DNA of 64,000 nucleotides from DATFVA01 sp963832355 (GCA_963832355.1 CAWHTX010000019.1:186001-250000); one strand, 5' to 3'. Shown: positions 34,823 through 44,892, numbered from the stretch's first letter. Notes: generated by a model from the letters alone, not told the origin. Made by a program: numbers and translations.

Positions 34823-35800
34823 ATGAGCAACAAATTAATGGAAGATATAATCAGCAAGGCTTCCGCACGCAAAAGAACTATAGTTTTGCCTGAATCACAT
34901 GATGACAGGGTGATTAAGGCTGCAGAGATTTTATCAAAAAGAAGAATTGCGTCTGTGATTACAATAGGAAACGAGGAAAAAGTACTTTCAAAGGCAAAAG
35001 AACTCGGTTGTGACCTGTCAGGCGTAAGAATAATCGATCCTGAGAAATCGGACAAGCTCAGCGACTTTACAAACATCTATTTCAATCTCAGAAAGAAAAA
35101 AGGAATTACCATCGAAGCTGCAAGGGAGGCTATGAAAAAGGACCTGTTTTTCGGGGCGATGATGGTTAAGGAATCGATGGCGGACGGCAGTGTGGCTGGC
35201 TCAACTGCTTCGACTGGCGATGTTTTAAGGGCAGGTTTACAGTGTATTGGCATGCCTGAGGGTATTTCCACAGTTTCCAGCTTCTTTCTCATGGTGATGC
35301 CGGAGAAAACATACAGTTTTGCCGATTGTGCGGTTGTACCGGCACCGGATGTTGAGCAGCTGGCCGATATTGCCGTAACCACTGCAGTAAACCATCAGAA
35401 ACTGACGGGTGAAGAGCCCTATATTGCAATGCTCTCCTTTTCCACAAAGGGAAGTGCAGAACACGAAGCGATCGATAAGGTAATCCAGGCCACTGAGCTG
35501 GCAAAGAAAAAACATCCCGAATTAAATATTGACGGAGAGCTTCAGTTTGATGCTGCTGTTATTGATTCGATCGGTCGGAGAAAAGCACCCGGGAGCAGCG
35601 TTGCCGGCAGAGCAAACGTCCTGATTTTCCCCGATCTTAATGCCGGAAATATAGGATATAAAATAGCACAGAGACTTGGAAAAGCAGACGCTATCGGTCC
35701 TGTTGTGCAGGGACTAAAAAGGCCCTTCTTCGATCTGAGCCGCGGATGCAGTGTTGATGATATAGTGAACACTTCTGCCATTGCGGCATTGATGAGTTAG
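34823..35800 (+). CDS. pta: Phosphate acetyltransferase
   Basis: 325 residues from the ATG after ACGGAGAAAAAT, giving the usual short PTA; a TTG 12 codons earlier has no site. SARKRTIVLPESHDDRVIKAAEIL opens the PTA_PTB domain, with MVKESMADGSVAGSTASTGDVLRAGLQ (about 110-137), AMLSFSTKGSAEHEA and FPDLNAGNIGYKIAQRLGKADAIGPVVQGL near the end. It interconverts acetyl-CoA and acetyl phosphate. No acetate kinase gene is next to it. A small membrane protein gene follows 17 bases later. Confidence 0.95.
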   Translation: MSNKLMEDIISKASARKRTIVLPESHDDRVIKAAEILSKRRIASVITIGNEEKVLSKAKELGCDLSGVRIIDPEKSDKLSDFTNIYFNLRKKKGITIEAAREAMKKDLFFGAMMVKESMADGSVAGSTASTGDVLRAGLQCIGMPEGISTVSSFFLMVMPEKTYSFADCAVVPAPDVEQLADIAVTTAVNHQKLTGEEPYIAMLSFSTKGSAEHEAIDKVIQATELAKKKHPELNIDGELQFDAAVIDSIGRRKAPGSSVAGRANVLIFPDLNAGNIGYKIAQRLGKADAIGPVVQGLKRPFFDLSRGCSVDDIVNTSAIAALMS

Positions 35801-35817
35801 CCGTAATTTAAGGTAAT

Positions 35818-36120
35818 ATGAATTTATTATTTGCGGCTGTTTCTGTTTTGATTCTGAATTTGCCCTTCGGATACTGGAGGGCAAATGTTAAAAAATATTC
35901 TATCCAGTGGATTCTTGCCATCCATCTTCCGGTTCCTTTTGTAATCGCCGTCAGGTTGATGTCGGGACTCGGCTTTCAGCTTGTTACCTACCCTATCCTT
36001 ATTGCAGCCTTTTTCGGGGGTCAGCTCTTCGGAAAATATTTCTTTAATTACAGAAAAAACAGGCTTATATATCCCTTAACTTCGTGCATGGTGTGCGATA
36101 TAATAAGGTCTTTAAATTAA
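35818..36120 (+). CDS. Small three-helix membrane protein of unknown function
   Basis: 100 residues with three hydrophobic helices (about 1-18, 29-48 and 57-76), positive residues between them (YWRANVKKYS) and a tail FNYRKNRLIYPLTSCMVCDIIRSLN. It follows pta by 17 bases, with a close AAGGT before the ATG, so it may share that transcript. The family is not recognised; its length and helix pattern resemble small inner-membrane proteins conserved among Bacteroidota. Confidence 0.65.
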   Translation: MNLLFAAVSVLILNLPFGYWRANVKKYSIQWILAIHLPVPFVIAVRLMSGLGFQLVTYPILIAAFFGGQLFGKYFFNYRKNRLIYPLTSCMVCDIIRSLN

Positions 36121-36173
36121 ATCTGAACTATTTTTTGTGATGATCTGTTAGTACTTAAAAAAAGGAGTTCACG

Positions 36174-36746
36174 ATGTTTCATATATCAGCATTTTTGTCA
36201 GTCTTATTTTTGTCAGTTTTTTCAATCGCAGGAAGTACTTCCGGGGGCAAATCGGATAATAACATAAGTAATATTACTGTGAAGGATATGAACGGTAAAG
36301 ATGTCAACCTTTCAGATTATAAAGGAAAAGTTCTGCTGATTGTTAACGTGGCAAGTAAATGCGGATTTACTCCGCAGTACGAGGGTCTGGAAAAAATATA
36401 TAAGAAATATAAAGACCAGGGATTTGAGATACTGGGGTTCCCCTGCAACCAGTTTGGCGGACAGGAGCCGGGCACAAATGAGGAAATAAAGAATTTCTGT
36501 ACATCTAAGTACGATGTCACATTTAAGCTATTTGATAAGATTGAAGTTAACGGAAAGAACCGGTCGCCGCTGTATGCTGCACTTACAACCAATACAAATA
36601 CCGAGCAGGGCGATGTAAAATGGAACTTTGAGAAATTTCTGATCTCAAGGGATGGAGAAATTGTTGCCAGGTTCCGAAGTAAAGTAACTCCTGAAAGCGA
36701 CGAAATAACTTCCGCCATTGAAAAAGAGCTTAAAAAGAAGAGCTAA
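36174..36746 (+). CDS. Exported glutathione peroxidase-like protein
   Basis: 190 residues: a hydrophobic signal segment (about 4-22), then one GPx domain. The catalytic residues are visible: VASKCGFTPQYE with the peroxidatic Cys (about 62), PCNQFGGQEPG with Gln (about 97), and VKWNFEKFL with Trp (about 149). A Cys in FCTSKYD may serve as resolving thiol, as in thioredoxin-dependent GPx. It reduces hydroperoxides in the periplasm. AAGGAG precedes the ATG. It converges with the TPM-domain gene. Confidence 0.9.
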   Translation: MFHISAFLSVLFLSVFSIAGSTSGGKSDNNISNITVKDMNGKDVNLSDYKGKVLLIVNVASKCGFTPQYEGLEKIYKKYKDQGFEILGFPCNQFGGQEPGTNEEIKNFCTSKYDVTFKLFDKIEVNGKNRSPLYAALTTNTNTEQGDVKWNFEKFLISRDGEIVARFRSKVTPESDEITSAIEKELKKKS

Positions 36747-36804
36747 AGTTATAAATAATGACCGGATGCGCCTATAATCACGGGCCATGACTCTGCTTCT
36801 GTAT

Positions 36805-37263
36805 TTATTCCAGGATAACCCGGTTCGATATCTCGTTAGTATCATCGGGTTTAATAGGAAAGTGTTCGCTTAAGATCTTACCTACGCGTTCGATCCCGTG
36901 GATTATTCCTTCAGAAAATCTGCCTTCAATAAAATGATCCTGCATTTCATCTTTGATCGAATCCCAGGTGTTTTCCGGAACTTTCTTATTAATACCCTCA
37001 TCCGCAAGAATATGAAATTGACGGGCCTCCAGAAGCATAAAAATTATAATGCCTGTTTTATCCCTGGTGTTATCTATTCCGAGTTTAAAGAATTCCTCAC
37101 GGGCCAGATCCTCAACCGATTTCTTTTTTTGCATAAAAGAACGATGCTCTTTAATGCTTACACATATCTCTCCTGCGGTCTTTTTCTCTTCAGCTTTAAT
37201 CTTGTTCGAGATCCTTAGGAGTTCATCATCATTAAGGAATTTATATATCAAAGGAGTTTTCAT
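36805..37263 (-). CDS. TPM-domain protein
   Basis: 152 residues containing the TPM (TLP18.3/Psb32/MOLO-1) fold: LNDDELLRISNKIKAEEKKTAGEICVSI, then TGIIIFMLLEARQFHILADEGINKKVP near 80-107 and FIEGRFSEGIIHGIERVGKILSEHFP. There is no signal peptide or C-terminal helix, unlike YgcG, so it is the short cytoplasmic form. The function is unknown; some relatives are phosphatase-like. The start site is weak (GTGAAG). Confidence 0.82.
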   Translation of the reverse strand: MKTPLIYKFLNDDELLRISNKIKAEEKKTAGEICVSIKEHRSFMQKKKSVEDLAREEFFKLGIDNTRDKTGIIIFMLLEARQFHILADEGINKKVPENTWDSIKDEMQDHFIEGRFSEGIIHGIERVGKILSEHFPIKPDDTNEISNRVILE

Positions 37264-37312
37264 ACTTCACTAATTGGTTTCCTTAAAACTATTAAAGTGA
37301 TCCAATTATATC

Positions 37313-37357
37313 AAATAAAAATGCGCAGATACATATGTATAATGGCCCTGCGCATTT
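37313..37357 (-). terminator. Terminator after the DUF4097 gene
   Basis: AAATGCGCAG and CTGCGCATTT form a perfect 10-bp stem; the 19-base loop contains the palindrome ATACATATGTAT. On the minus strand the stem is followed by TTTTATTTGA, a fair U-tract, just downstream of the DUF4097 lipoprotein stop codon. Confidence 0.8.
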
Positions 37358-37378
37358 AAGATAAATATTTGAAAGATA

Positions 37379-38308
37379 TTACTGTTTTCTGACAGAAATA
37401 TCGCCTCCCGATGTCTTTGCAATGAGAGATTTGCCGCCGTTATTCAGATCAGCCTCAAACCTGGTGGAGGAAATTTTCTTAGCCCTGTTTGCCGTCAGAT
37501 CGCATTCTATATCTCCGCCGGAAGTGTGCATAGAAGCCGAGGCATTGAAATCTGAAGGCAGTTTCATATTGATATCGCCGCCTGATGTTTCAAGATCTAT
37601 TCCTTTATTGATACCGGCATAATCGAGAGTGATATCGCCGCCGGAAGTCTCCGCAAAAATTTTAGAATCGCTTCCCTTCAGGTAAATATCACCGCCCGAA
37701 GTTGATGCAGAAAGATCACCTTTGAAGTCTCTTGCTTTTATATCGCCGCCCGAGGTTGAGACGTCCATTTGTCCGCTGTTGGAATCAAGATTTATTTCAC
37801 CGCCGGAAGTAGCAACTTTCAGAACACCATCCGTATTCTTTACCCATACATCTCCTCCTGATGTTCTCAGTTTGTTATTGCCGCGGATCTCTCCAATCAT
37901 AATGTCGCCGCCGGAAGTATTAATATTTGTGTTGAATTCAGCAGGAACCTTGATTTCAAATTTCAGCTTTATTCCGCTTGAGAACCAGTTGAAGAATGAT
38001 CCCTCTCTTTTAGCTTTAACTGAAACTTCATCATCATCATTCCTGAAGGAAAAATCTACTTTGTCCCTGGCTTTATCATTGCCGAGAACTTTAATATAGA
38101 CTTCGGATTTATCCCAGGTAGTTACAGTGACATCTCCGCTCGAGGTTTCAACACTTAAGTTCTTACCCGGTTGAATGGTGAAAGTCTTCTCGTGTATAGT
38201 TTCAAGGTCGCCCCCAAAATCCGATCCTACCTCAACACGGCAAGCTGATATAGTGCCGGTTGCAGCTATTAAAAGGGCGAATAATAATAAGGCATTTAAT
38301 TTTTTCAT
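37379..38308 (-). CDS. DUF4097-type beta-repeat lipoprotein
   Basis: 309 residues. A lipoprotein signal ends TISAC (Cys about 23), then about ten repeats of the pattern [E/N/R/A/S/H/K]TSGGD[I/V] spaced 19-25 residues apart, the right-handed beta-helix-like DUF4097/DUF2807 fold. Such proteins are found as periplasmic or surface lipoproteins, often near stress or metal genes, with no known reaction. The regular TCGCCGCC-type DNA pattern is due to the repeats. A GGAC before the ATG is only a weak ribosome site; a terminator follows. Confidence 0.88.
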   Translation of the reverse strand: MKKLNALLLFALLIAATGTISACRVEVGSDFGGDLETIHEKTFTIQPGKNLSVETSSGDVTVTTWDKSEVYIKVLGNDKARDKVDFSFRNDDDEVSVKAKREGSFFNWFSSGIKLKFEIKVPAEFNTNINTSGGDIMIGEIRGNNKLRTSGGDVWVKNTDGVLKVATSGGEINLDSNSGQMDVSTSGGDIKARDFKGDLSASTSGGDIYLKGSDSKIFAETSGGDITLDYAGINKGIDLETSGGDINMKLPSDFNASASMHTSGGDIECDLTANRAKKISSTRFEADLNNGGKSLIAKTSGGDISVRKQ

Positions 38309-38487
38309 TTTATATGTCCAATTGTTTTATGTATTAGACTCAGCTATGTCAAAAATGGTTACTGAAAACTACTCTCATTGTCCCAATTCTTCAATTCTCC
38401 CATCATTGTAATTGACCGGATATCCTATAAAAGGATGCATCTGTGTTTTTTTGATTCAGATCATACATAACGAACTACTTTTTCTTT

Positions 38488-40509
38488 ATGATAACGATAA
38501 TACCAACCTTAAGGAGAACAGCAATTAAAGACGACGGAAGAAAAAGAGTAGAGATTCAAAACGTTAAGCCTAATGTAAACTGCGGTGAACTGCCGGTAAA
38601 GAGAGTGACGGGAGAACAGGTACTGGTTACTGCGGATATTATAAGCGACGGCCATGATACGATTTCCGCCGAGCTGCTTTACAGAAAATCCGATGAAAAA
38701 AACTGGACTTCTGTGCGAATGCTGCACGCGGATAACGACAGATGGCAGGGAATATTTACTGTTGAGGATGTAGGCACCTACTATTATACCCTTCGTGCCT
38801 GGGTTGATCATTTTTTAACCTGGCAGAAGGATTTAATGAAAAGAATTGAAGCAGACCACGATATTACAGTAGAACTTCTGATAGGGGCAGAGATGATTGA
38901 GAAAACTGCGGCACATGCCGGCTCTAAGGATGATGAAGAAAGGATGATGACCGTAGTTAAAAAAATGAAGGATCCGGACGAAATGGAGACAGCAACTGAT
39001 CTGGCATTGAGTGAATCTATGACGCAGCTTATGTTCAAACATACTGACCGCAGTATCGCAACAGTTTTTAATCAGGAATATGACATCTGGGTGGAAAGAA
39101 AAAGAGCACTGTTTAGCTCCTGGTATGAATTCTTTCCCCGTTCAACCGGTAAGAATGGGAGTCATGGTACTTTTAAAGATGCTGAAAAGCTGCTGCCTCA
39201 TATTGCTGAACTGGGATTTGATGTAATCTACCTTCCCCCGATACACCCGATAGGACAGACGAACAGGAAGGGAAAGAATAATTCCACCAATGCAAAGAAG
39301 GGAGATCCCGGCAGTCCCTGGGCAATAGGTTCTTCGGCAGGCGGTCATAAGGCTGTCAATCCCGATCTGGGCACAATGGAAGATTTCGTTTCGTTCGTAA
39401 AGAAGGCAGAATCATTGGGAATTGAGACTGCCATTGATCTTGCCTATCAGTGTTCGCCTGACCATCCTTATGTAAACGAACATCCGGATTGGTTCCGGTG
39501 GCGTCCCGACGGCACAGTTCAATATGCTGAAAACCCTCCCAAGAAATACCAGGATGTACTTCCACTTAATTTTGAAACTGAGAACTGGAAAGAACTGTGG
39601 GAGGAGCTGAAAAGTGTAGTAGAATTCTGGATTGGTAAGGGAATTAAAATTTTCCGTGTGGATAATCCTCACACTAAACCGTTCCCGTTCTGGGAGTGGC
39701 TGATAAAAGAAATAAAACAAATCAATCCCGAAGTGATCTTCCTTGCCGAGGCTTTTACCAGGCCTAAAGTTATGTACAGGCTGGGGAAGGTTGGATTTAC
39801 TCAGTCGTATACATATTTCACCTGGAGGAACACACAGGATGAATTTATAGATTATCTTACGGAGCTTACTAAAAGAGAAGCGCGTGAATTCTACAGACCT
39901 AATTTCTGGACAAATACTCCGGATATTCTCCCTGAAAATCTCCAGTACGGCGGCAGGCCTGCCTTCATAACGCGGCTTGTGCTTGCAGCTACTCTTTCCT
40001 CAAACTATGGTATTTATGGTCCTGCTTACGAACTCTGCGATAACGAGGCCATATCGGGCAAGGAAGAATATATAAACTCCGAAAAGTATGAGATAAAAGA
40101 CTGGGACTATAATAAACCCGGTAATATTACAGATATAGTGAAACAAATTAACCGGATCCGGAGGGAGAACGAAGCACTGCACACTACATACAATATAGAA
40201 TTCTACCACACCGATAATAAATACCTGCTCTGCTACGGAAAGGTTACCGACGATCTCTCGAATATTTTGCTGGTAGTGGTTAACCTCGATTACTACCATA
40301 AACAAAGAGGAAGTGTACAGATACCCATCGAAAGTTACGGCATCCCTGAACGGCAGTCGTACCTGGTTCACGAACTCCTTCACGATAATAAATTCATGTG
40401 GATGGGAGGCGAAAATATTGTCGAGCTTGATCCCGAGGAGTCGCCTGCATTTATTTTCAAGATCCACAGGAGACTAAGACGCGAAAACGACTTTGACTAC
40501 TTTATGTAA
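38488..40509 (+). CDS. glgE: Alpha-1,4-glucan:maltose-1-phosphate maltosyltransferase
   Basis: 673 residues. The N-terminal beta and helical domains (to about 205) are followed by the GH13_3 barrel: WYEFFPRSTG, VIYLPPIHPIGQTNRKGKNN, IFRVDNPHTKPFPFWEW with the Asp nucleophile (about 392), FLAEAFTRPKVMYRLGK with the Glu, and the GlgE-typical substrate end. It transfers maltose from maltose 1-phosphate to alpha-glucan. The downstream treS-maltokinase fusion (18 bases on) supplies the maltose 1-phosphate, so this pair forms the GlgE pathway. No Shine-Dalgarno sequence is seen. Confidence 0.93.
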   Translation: MITIIPTLRRTAIKDDGRKRVEIQNVKPNVNCGELPVKRVTGEQVLVTADIISDGHDTISAELLYRKSDEKNWTSVRMLHADNDRWQGIFTVEDVGTYYYTLRAWVDHFLTWQKDLMKRIEADHDITVELLIGAEMIEKTAAHAGSKDDEERMMTVVKKMKDPDEMETATDLALSESMTQLMFKHTDRSIATVFNQEYDIWVERKRALFSSWYEFFPRSTGKNGSHGTFKDAEKLLPHIAELGFDVIYLPPIHPIGQTNRKGKNNSTNAKKGDPGSPWAIGSSAGGHKAVNPDLGTMEDFVSFVKKAESLGIETAIDLAYQCSPDHPYVNEHPDWFRWRPDGTVQYAENPPKKYQDVLPLNFETENWKELWEELKSVVEFWIGKGIKIFRVDNPHTKPFPFWEWLIKEIKQINPEVIFLAEAFTRPKVMYRLGKVGFTQSYTYFTWRNTQDEFIDYLTELTKREAREFYRPNFWTNTPDILPENLQYGGRPAFITRLVLAATLSSNYGIYGPAYELCDNEAISGKEEYINSEKYEIKDWDYNKPGNITDIVKQINRIRRENEALHTTYNIEFYHTDNKYLLCYGKVTDDLSNILLVVVNLDYYHKQRGSVQIPIESYGIPERQSYLVHELLHDNKFMWMGGENIVELDPEESPAFIFKIHRRLRRENDFDYFM

Positions 40510-40527
40510 CAAATTAAAAATTTCTAT

Positions 40528-43500
40528 ATGACAGAAAATATACTCAAACTTACAGATGATCCGCTATGGTATAAGGATGCGGTCATTTACGAACTTCACA
40601 TAAAATCTTTTTACGACAGCAACGGGGACGGTATAGGTGATATAAATGGACTGGTAGAAAAGTTAGATTACCTTGAGAACCTTGGCGTTACCGCAATATG
40701 GCTGCTGCCGTTTTATCCTTCTCCGTTAAAAGATGATGGTTATGACATAGCAGACTATTTTCATATACATCCCGATTACGGAACACTGCGCGATTTCAAA
40801 AGACTATTAAAGGAAGCTCACAAAAGAGGGCTGCGGATTATTACCGAGCTCGTGGTTAACCACACTTCTGATCAGCATAAGTGGTTTCAGAGAGCGCGTA
40901 AGGCAAAACCGGGTAGTTTATACCGTGAGTATTATGTGTGGAGCGATGATCCTTCAAGGTACAGTGAGGCAAGGATAATTTTTCAGGATTTCGAGACAAG
41001 CAACTGGACTTATGACCCAATAGCCGACTCATACTACTGGCACCGGTTCTATTCACACCAGCCCGATCTTAATTACGATAACCCGAAAGTTCAGGAAGAA
41101 ATTTTTAAGGTATTGGACTATTGGTTTGGAATGGGAGTCGACGGCATGAGACTCGACGCTGTTCCCTACCTTTATGAACGCGAAGGAACCAACTGTGAAA
41201 ATCTTCCTGAAACACATGATTTCCTGAAAAAACTGCGGGCACACGTGGATAAAAATTTTAAGAATAAAATGCTGCTGGCTGAAGCAAATCAGTGGCCTGA
41301 AGATTCGGTTGCCTATTTTGGAGAGGGAGATGAATCTCATATGGCGTTTCATTTTCCGGTTATGCCGAGATTATTTATGGCACTGCGGATGGAAGACCGT
41401 TTCCCTGTGATCAACATACTGGAACAGACACCGGAGATACCCGATAACTGCCAGTGGGTTATGTTCCTCCGTAACCACGATGAGCTGACCCTTGAGATGG
41501 TAACTGATGAAGAGCGTGATTATATGTACAGGATCTTCGCCCAGGATCCGCGTGCAAGACTGAACCTGGGAATAAGGAGGAGACTATCCCCCCTGCTTGA
41601 AAACAATAAAAAGAAGATTGAATTGATTAATATTCTGCTGTTTTCACTTCCGGGTACCCCGGTTATTTATTACGGAGATGAGATCGGAATGGGAGACAAC
41701 TATTACCTTGGAGACAGGGACGGCGTTAGAACACCTATGCAGTGGACGGCTGACAGGAACGCCGGATTCTCAAAAGCCAATCCTCAGAAACTTTATCTGC
41801 CGGTTATAATAGATTCAGAATATCTTTACCAGTCTATCAACGTTGAAATACAGGAAAGAAATCTTTCATCGCCTCTGTGGTGGATGAAACGCCTTATTGC
41901 AATGAGGAAACAGTCGAAAGCTCTCAGCCGCGGAGATCTGAAGTTTATAACATCCGATAATCCTAAGATATTGTCTTTTATACGCAGCAATGAGGAAGAG
42001 ATTATACTTGTAGTGATCAACCTGTCGCGGTTTGCGCAGGTTGTTCGTTTGAACACGGAAGAGCTTGAAGGATACACGCCCGAAGAAATGTTCAGCCAGA
42101 ATACTTTTCCCCATATAACAGATAAACCTTATGTCATTACCCTGGGACCTTATGATCACTACTGGTTCAGATTGGTAAAGGAAAAGGAATACCAGGGAGA
42201 CCTCGATGAAAAGACTCTCCCTGAAGTGAAAGTTAAAAAGCAGTGGAGCGAGATATTTATAGGAGAAAATAAAGCTCAGCTTGAAAAACGGGTTCTGCCC
42301 CGATATCTGAAAACCTGCAGATGGTTTGGCGGTAAAGCCCGTCAGCTTAAAAATATTACCATAAGAGAAAGTCTTCCGATCCAGTTTGATAAAGAAACGG
42401 CTTCACTATTATTACTCCAGGTCAATTACGCCATTGGAGCACCTGAGAACTACGTACTGGTAGTTTCTTTCATTCCCGAGGGGAGGGGTGAAAAACTGTT
42501 GAAGGATTCCCCGCAGAGCATTATTTCAAGACTTCATATGCCCGATGAAGAGGGTTTTCTCTACGACGCTGTTTATGGTGAGAAATTCAGGACGCAGATC
42601 CTGAATATGATCAATAAGAAGAGAAAGATTAAAGGGAAAAACGGCACACTCGCTTCAATAAAGAGTAAAAAATTTAAGTCGTTGCTGGGAGAATCAGGTG
42701 AGCTCCCCGAATCATCGAGAGTATTAAAAGCAGAACAGAGTAATTCCTCAGTTCTCTACGGGGAAACATTTTTCTTAAAATTTTACCGGAGAGTTGAAGA
42801 AGGAATTAACCCGGATCCGGAAGTGATCAGGTTCCTGAGCGAAGAACAGAACTTTACCAATGTGCCTGCTTTTGCCGGAAGTCTTGAGTACCAGAATTCG
42901 GGTTCCGATCCCCGTGTTCTTGCGCTTCTTCAAAAATTTACTCCCAACCAGGGTGATGCATGGACGGTTACACTGGATGCTGTGGGAAGATATTTTGAAC
43001 GGGTAATGGCGGAAAAAGAAGAGTGCCCGGTAAAAGATCCCGATCTGGATACAATCTTTGATATCCATTTTGATGATGTCCCTCCGGTACTGCAGGATTA
43101 CATTGGAGCTGCCTTTTTTGAAAAAGCAAGACTTCTGGGAAAGAGAACAGGAGAAATGCACATTAAACTTGCGTCAACAGAGAATGACGCTTTCGCTCCT
43201 GAATCATTTTCTACTCTTTACCAGAAAGCCCTTTACCAGACGCTGTATTCCAATGCAAAGAAAGGATTAAATTTCTTTGCCGGCAACCTTTCAAAACTGC
43301 CGCAGCCGATTAAGAAGGAAGCTGAAGAAATACTTGCATTGCGTGACAAAATTTTAGCGCAACACAAAAAAGTACTGAAAAAGAAGATTTCTGCACAAAA
43401 AATCAGGATTCACGGTGATTATCACCTGGGACAGGTTCTGAGCACCGGGGATGATTTTATGATTATAGATTTTGAAGGAGAGCCGGTACGCTCACCCGGA

Positions 43501-43860
43501 GAACGCCGGCTGAAATACTCCGCCTTCCGCGATGTGGGTGGTATGCTGAGATCTTTTCATTACGCAGTGTACAGTGTGTATTTTCAGCGTACTAAAGTCA
43601 GGCCGGAAGATGCTGAAATAATGGAGCAATGGATTGAACCATGGTTTTATTATGTGAGCGGAGCCTTCCTTAATGCATACAGAGAAACTACGGAAGGATA
43701 CCCGTTTGTACCCTCAGAGCAGGAACAGTTAAATATACTGCTGAACGTTTTCCTTCTTGATAAATCTGTTTATGAAATTGAATATGAGTTGAATAATCGT
43801 CCCGACTGGGTAATCATCCCGATACAGGGAATAAAGCTTATAATGAAGCAGTTTGCCTGA
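40528..43860 (+). CDS. treS: Trehalose synthase fused to maltokinase
   Basis: 1110 residues in two enzymes. About 1-560 is GH13 trehalose synthase: YELHIKSFYDSNGDGIGDI, GMRLDAVPYLYEREG (nucleophile Asp), LLAEANQWPED (Glu) and MFLRNHDELTLEMV (Asp). About 580-1110 is a maltokinase: RYLKTCRWFGGKARQL, then RIHGDYHLGQVL and MIIDFEGEP, the kinase-like catalytic and metal sites. It isomerises trehalose to maltose and phosphorylates it for GlgE. A TreS-Pep2 fusion is known in several phyla. The stop is followed by a gap of about 130 bases. Confidence 0.94.
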   Translation: MTENILKLTDDPLWYKDAVIYELHIKSFYDSNGDGIGDINGLVEKLDYLENLGVTAIWLLPFYPSPLKDDGYDIADYFHIHPDYGTLRDFKRLLKEAHKRGLRIITELVVNHTSDQHKWFQRARKAKPGSLYREYYVWSDDPSRYSEARIIFQDFETSNWTYDPIADSYYWHRFYSHQPDLNYDNPKVQEEIFKVLDYWFGMGVDGMRLDAVPYLYEREGTNCENLPETHDFLKKLRAHVDKNFKNKMLLAEANQWPEDSVAYFGEGDESHMAFHFPVMPRLFMALRMEDRFPVINILEQTPEIPDNCQWVMFLRNHDELTLEMVTDEERDYMYRIFAQDPRARLNLGIRRRLSPLLENNKKKIELINILLFSLPGTPVIYYGDEIGMGDNYYLGDRDGVRTPMQWTADRNAGFSKANPQKLYLPVIIDSEYLYQSINVEIQERNLSSPLWWMKRLIAMRKQSKALSRGDLKFITSDNPKILSFIRSNEEEIILVVINLSRFAQVVRLNTEELEGYTPEEMFSQNTFPHITDKPYVITLGPYDHYWFRLVKEKEYQGDLDEKTLPEVKVKKQWSEIFIGENKAQLEKRVLPRYLKTCRWFGGKARQLKNITIRESLPIQFDKETASLLLLQVNYAIGAPENYVLVVSFIPEGRGEKLLKDSPQSIISRLHMPDEEGFLYDAVYGEKFRTQILNMINKKRKIKGKNGTLASIKSKKFKSLLGESGELPESSRVLKAEQSNSSVLYGETFFLKFYRRVEEGINPDPEVIRFLSEEQNFTNVPAFAGSLEYQNSGSDPRVLALLQKFTPNQGDAWTVTLDAVGRYFERVMAEKEECPVKDPDLDTIFDIHFDDVPPVLQDYIGAAFFEKARLLGKRTGEMHIKLASTENDAFAPESFSTLYQKALYQTLYSNAKKGLNFFAGNLSKLPQPIKKEAEEILALRDKILAQHKKVLKKKISAQKIRIHGDYHLGQVLSTGDDFMIIDFEGEPVRSPGERRLKYSAFRDVGGMLRSFHYAVYSVYFQRTKVRPEDAEIMEQWIEPWFYYVSGAFLNAYRETTEGYPFVPSEQEQLNILLNVFLLDKSVYEIEYELNNRPDWVIIPIQGIKLIMKQFA

Positions 43861-43991
43861 TTGATGATCTGCACATCATAGCTCCTGCATTTCAAAATAT
43901 TTGTTAACTTTCCGGTATCGTTTTGGGGAATGAGAGCTTTATTTTGGGGGACAGAATTCACAGAACATTCATTTTCTGAAGGAATATTTCC

Positions 43992-44738
43992 TTGTTGGAA
44001 TTTTTTGAGAACAGCAAGATCATACAGGCGCACGATGCCGATTTCACCAACCGGCTGAGACTTGATTCACTTTTCATTTATCTTCAGGATACAGCCGCAG
44101 CCCATGCGGATAAATTAGACCTGGGGTACACTGCATTGATTAAACACAATTTTGCCTGGGTATTGTCCTGGTCAAAGGTGGAGATTGCTTCACTGCCGGG
44201 GTTCGGTGAGGAAATCAGGATTAAAACCTGGCCCAAGAAAAAATATAAACTGTATTCGTTAAGAGATTTTTTGGTATATAATCAGGAAGAAGAGATTATT
44301 ATAAAGGCAACATCCGCATGGCTCCCTATTAATCTTACATCCAAACGTATTATAGATAATTCAAGTCTTCCGGCGCCGATAAATTACCAGGAAAAGGTAT
44401 CTGCAATAGATTCTCTGCCGGAAAAAATTTCAGAAATGAAAGATCGTGAATTCCTGTATACCCGGCAGATGAGATATACTGATATAGATTTGAATCAGCA
44501 TGTGAACAATATCAAATACATAGAAATGATAACGGACAGTTTCACAAAAGAGAAACATGAAAAATTTATGGTCGAAAACATCAGGGTGAATTTTGTTTCG
44601 GAATCTAAGTATGACGATTCTATTGAAGTACACAGATCTGCCGGAGAGACGGGTAATTCTTTTTTAATTGAAGGTTCAAATAAATCTACCTCCAAAATAA
44701 TTTTCCAGGCAGAGGTGAAACTATCGGAAAAAGTATAA
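43992..44738 (+). CDS. Acyl-ACP thioesterase (FatA/FatB-like)
   Basis: 248 residues, starting at TTG with AAGGAA seven bases upstream; no ATG fits. It has two hotdog repeats: FTNRLRLDSLFIYLQDTAAAHADKLDLGY at the N-terminus and MRYTDIDLNQHVNNIKYIEMI near 160 with the Asn-His pair of the active site. It hydrolyses acyl-ACP to free fatty acids in the cytoplasm. FatA-like enzymes occur in many Bacteroidota. It stands alone between the trehalose genes and a small hypothetical gene. Confidence 0.86.
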   Translation: MLEFFENSKIIQAHDADFTNRLRLDSLFIYLQDTAAAHADKLDLGYTALIKHNFAWVLSWSKVEIASLPGFGEEIRIKTWPKKKYKLYSLRDFLVYNQEEEIIIKATSAWLPINLTSKRIIDNSSLPAPINYQEKVSAIDSLPEKISEMKDREFLYTRQMRYTDIDLNQHVNNIKYIEMITDSFTKEKHEKFMVENIRVNFVSESKYDDSIEVHRSAGETGNSFLIEGSNKSTSKIIFQAEVKLSEKV

Positions 44739-44892
44739 ATAATGAGATGTGATCTCAGATTTTTGAAGATTGAATCTAACTTAAATTTTGCTTAACTAGT
44801 TTTTAATAATTAAAAAACTCTATCACTACTACTATTATTCTGGTGATGATTGATCAAATGTATAAATTATTTATAAATAGTCCGGGGAAATG

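Noticed and set aside
37400..38110. Repeated CGCCGCC-containing DNA suggestive of a CRISPR or satellite
   Set aside because: The spacing is that of coding TSGGD repeats in the DUF4097 protein; no identical repeats with unique spacers.
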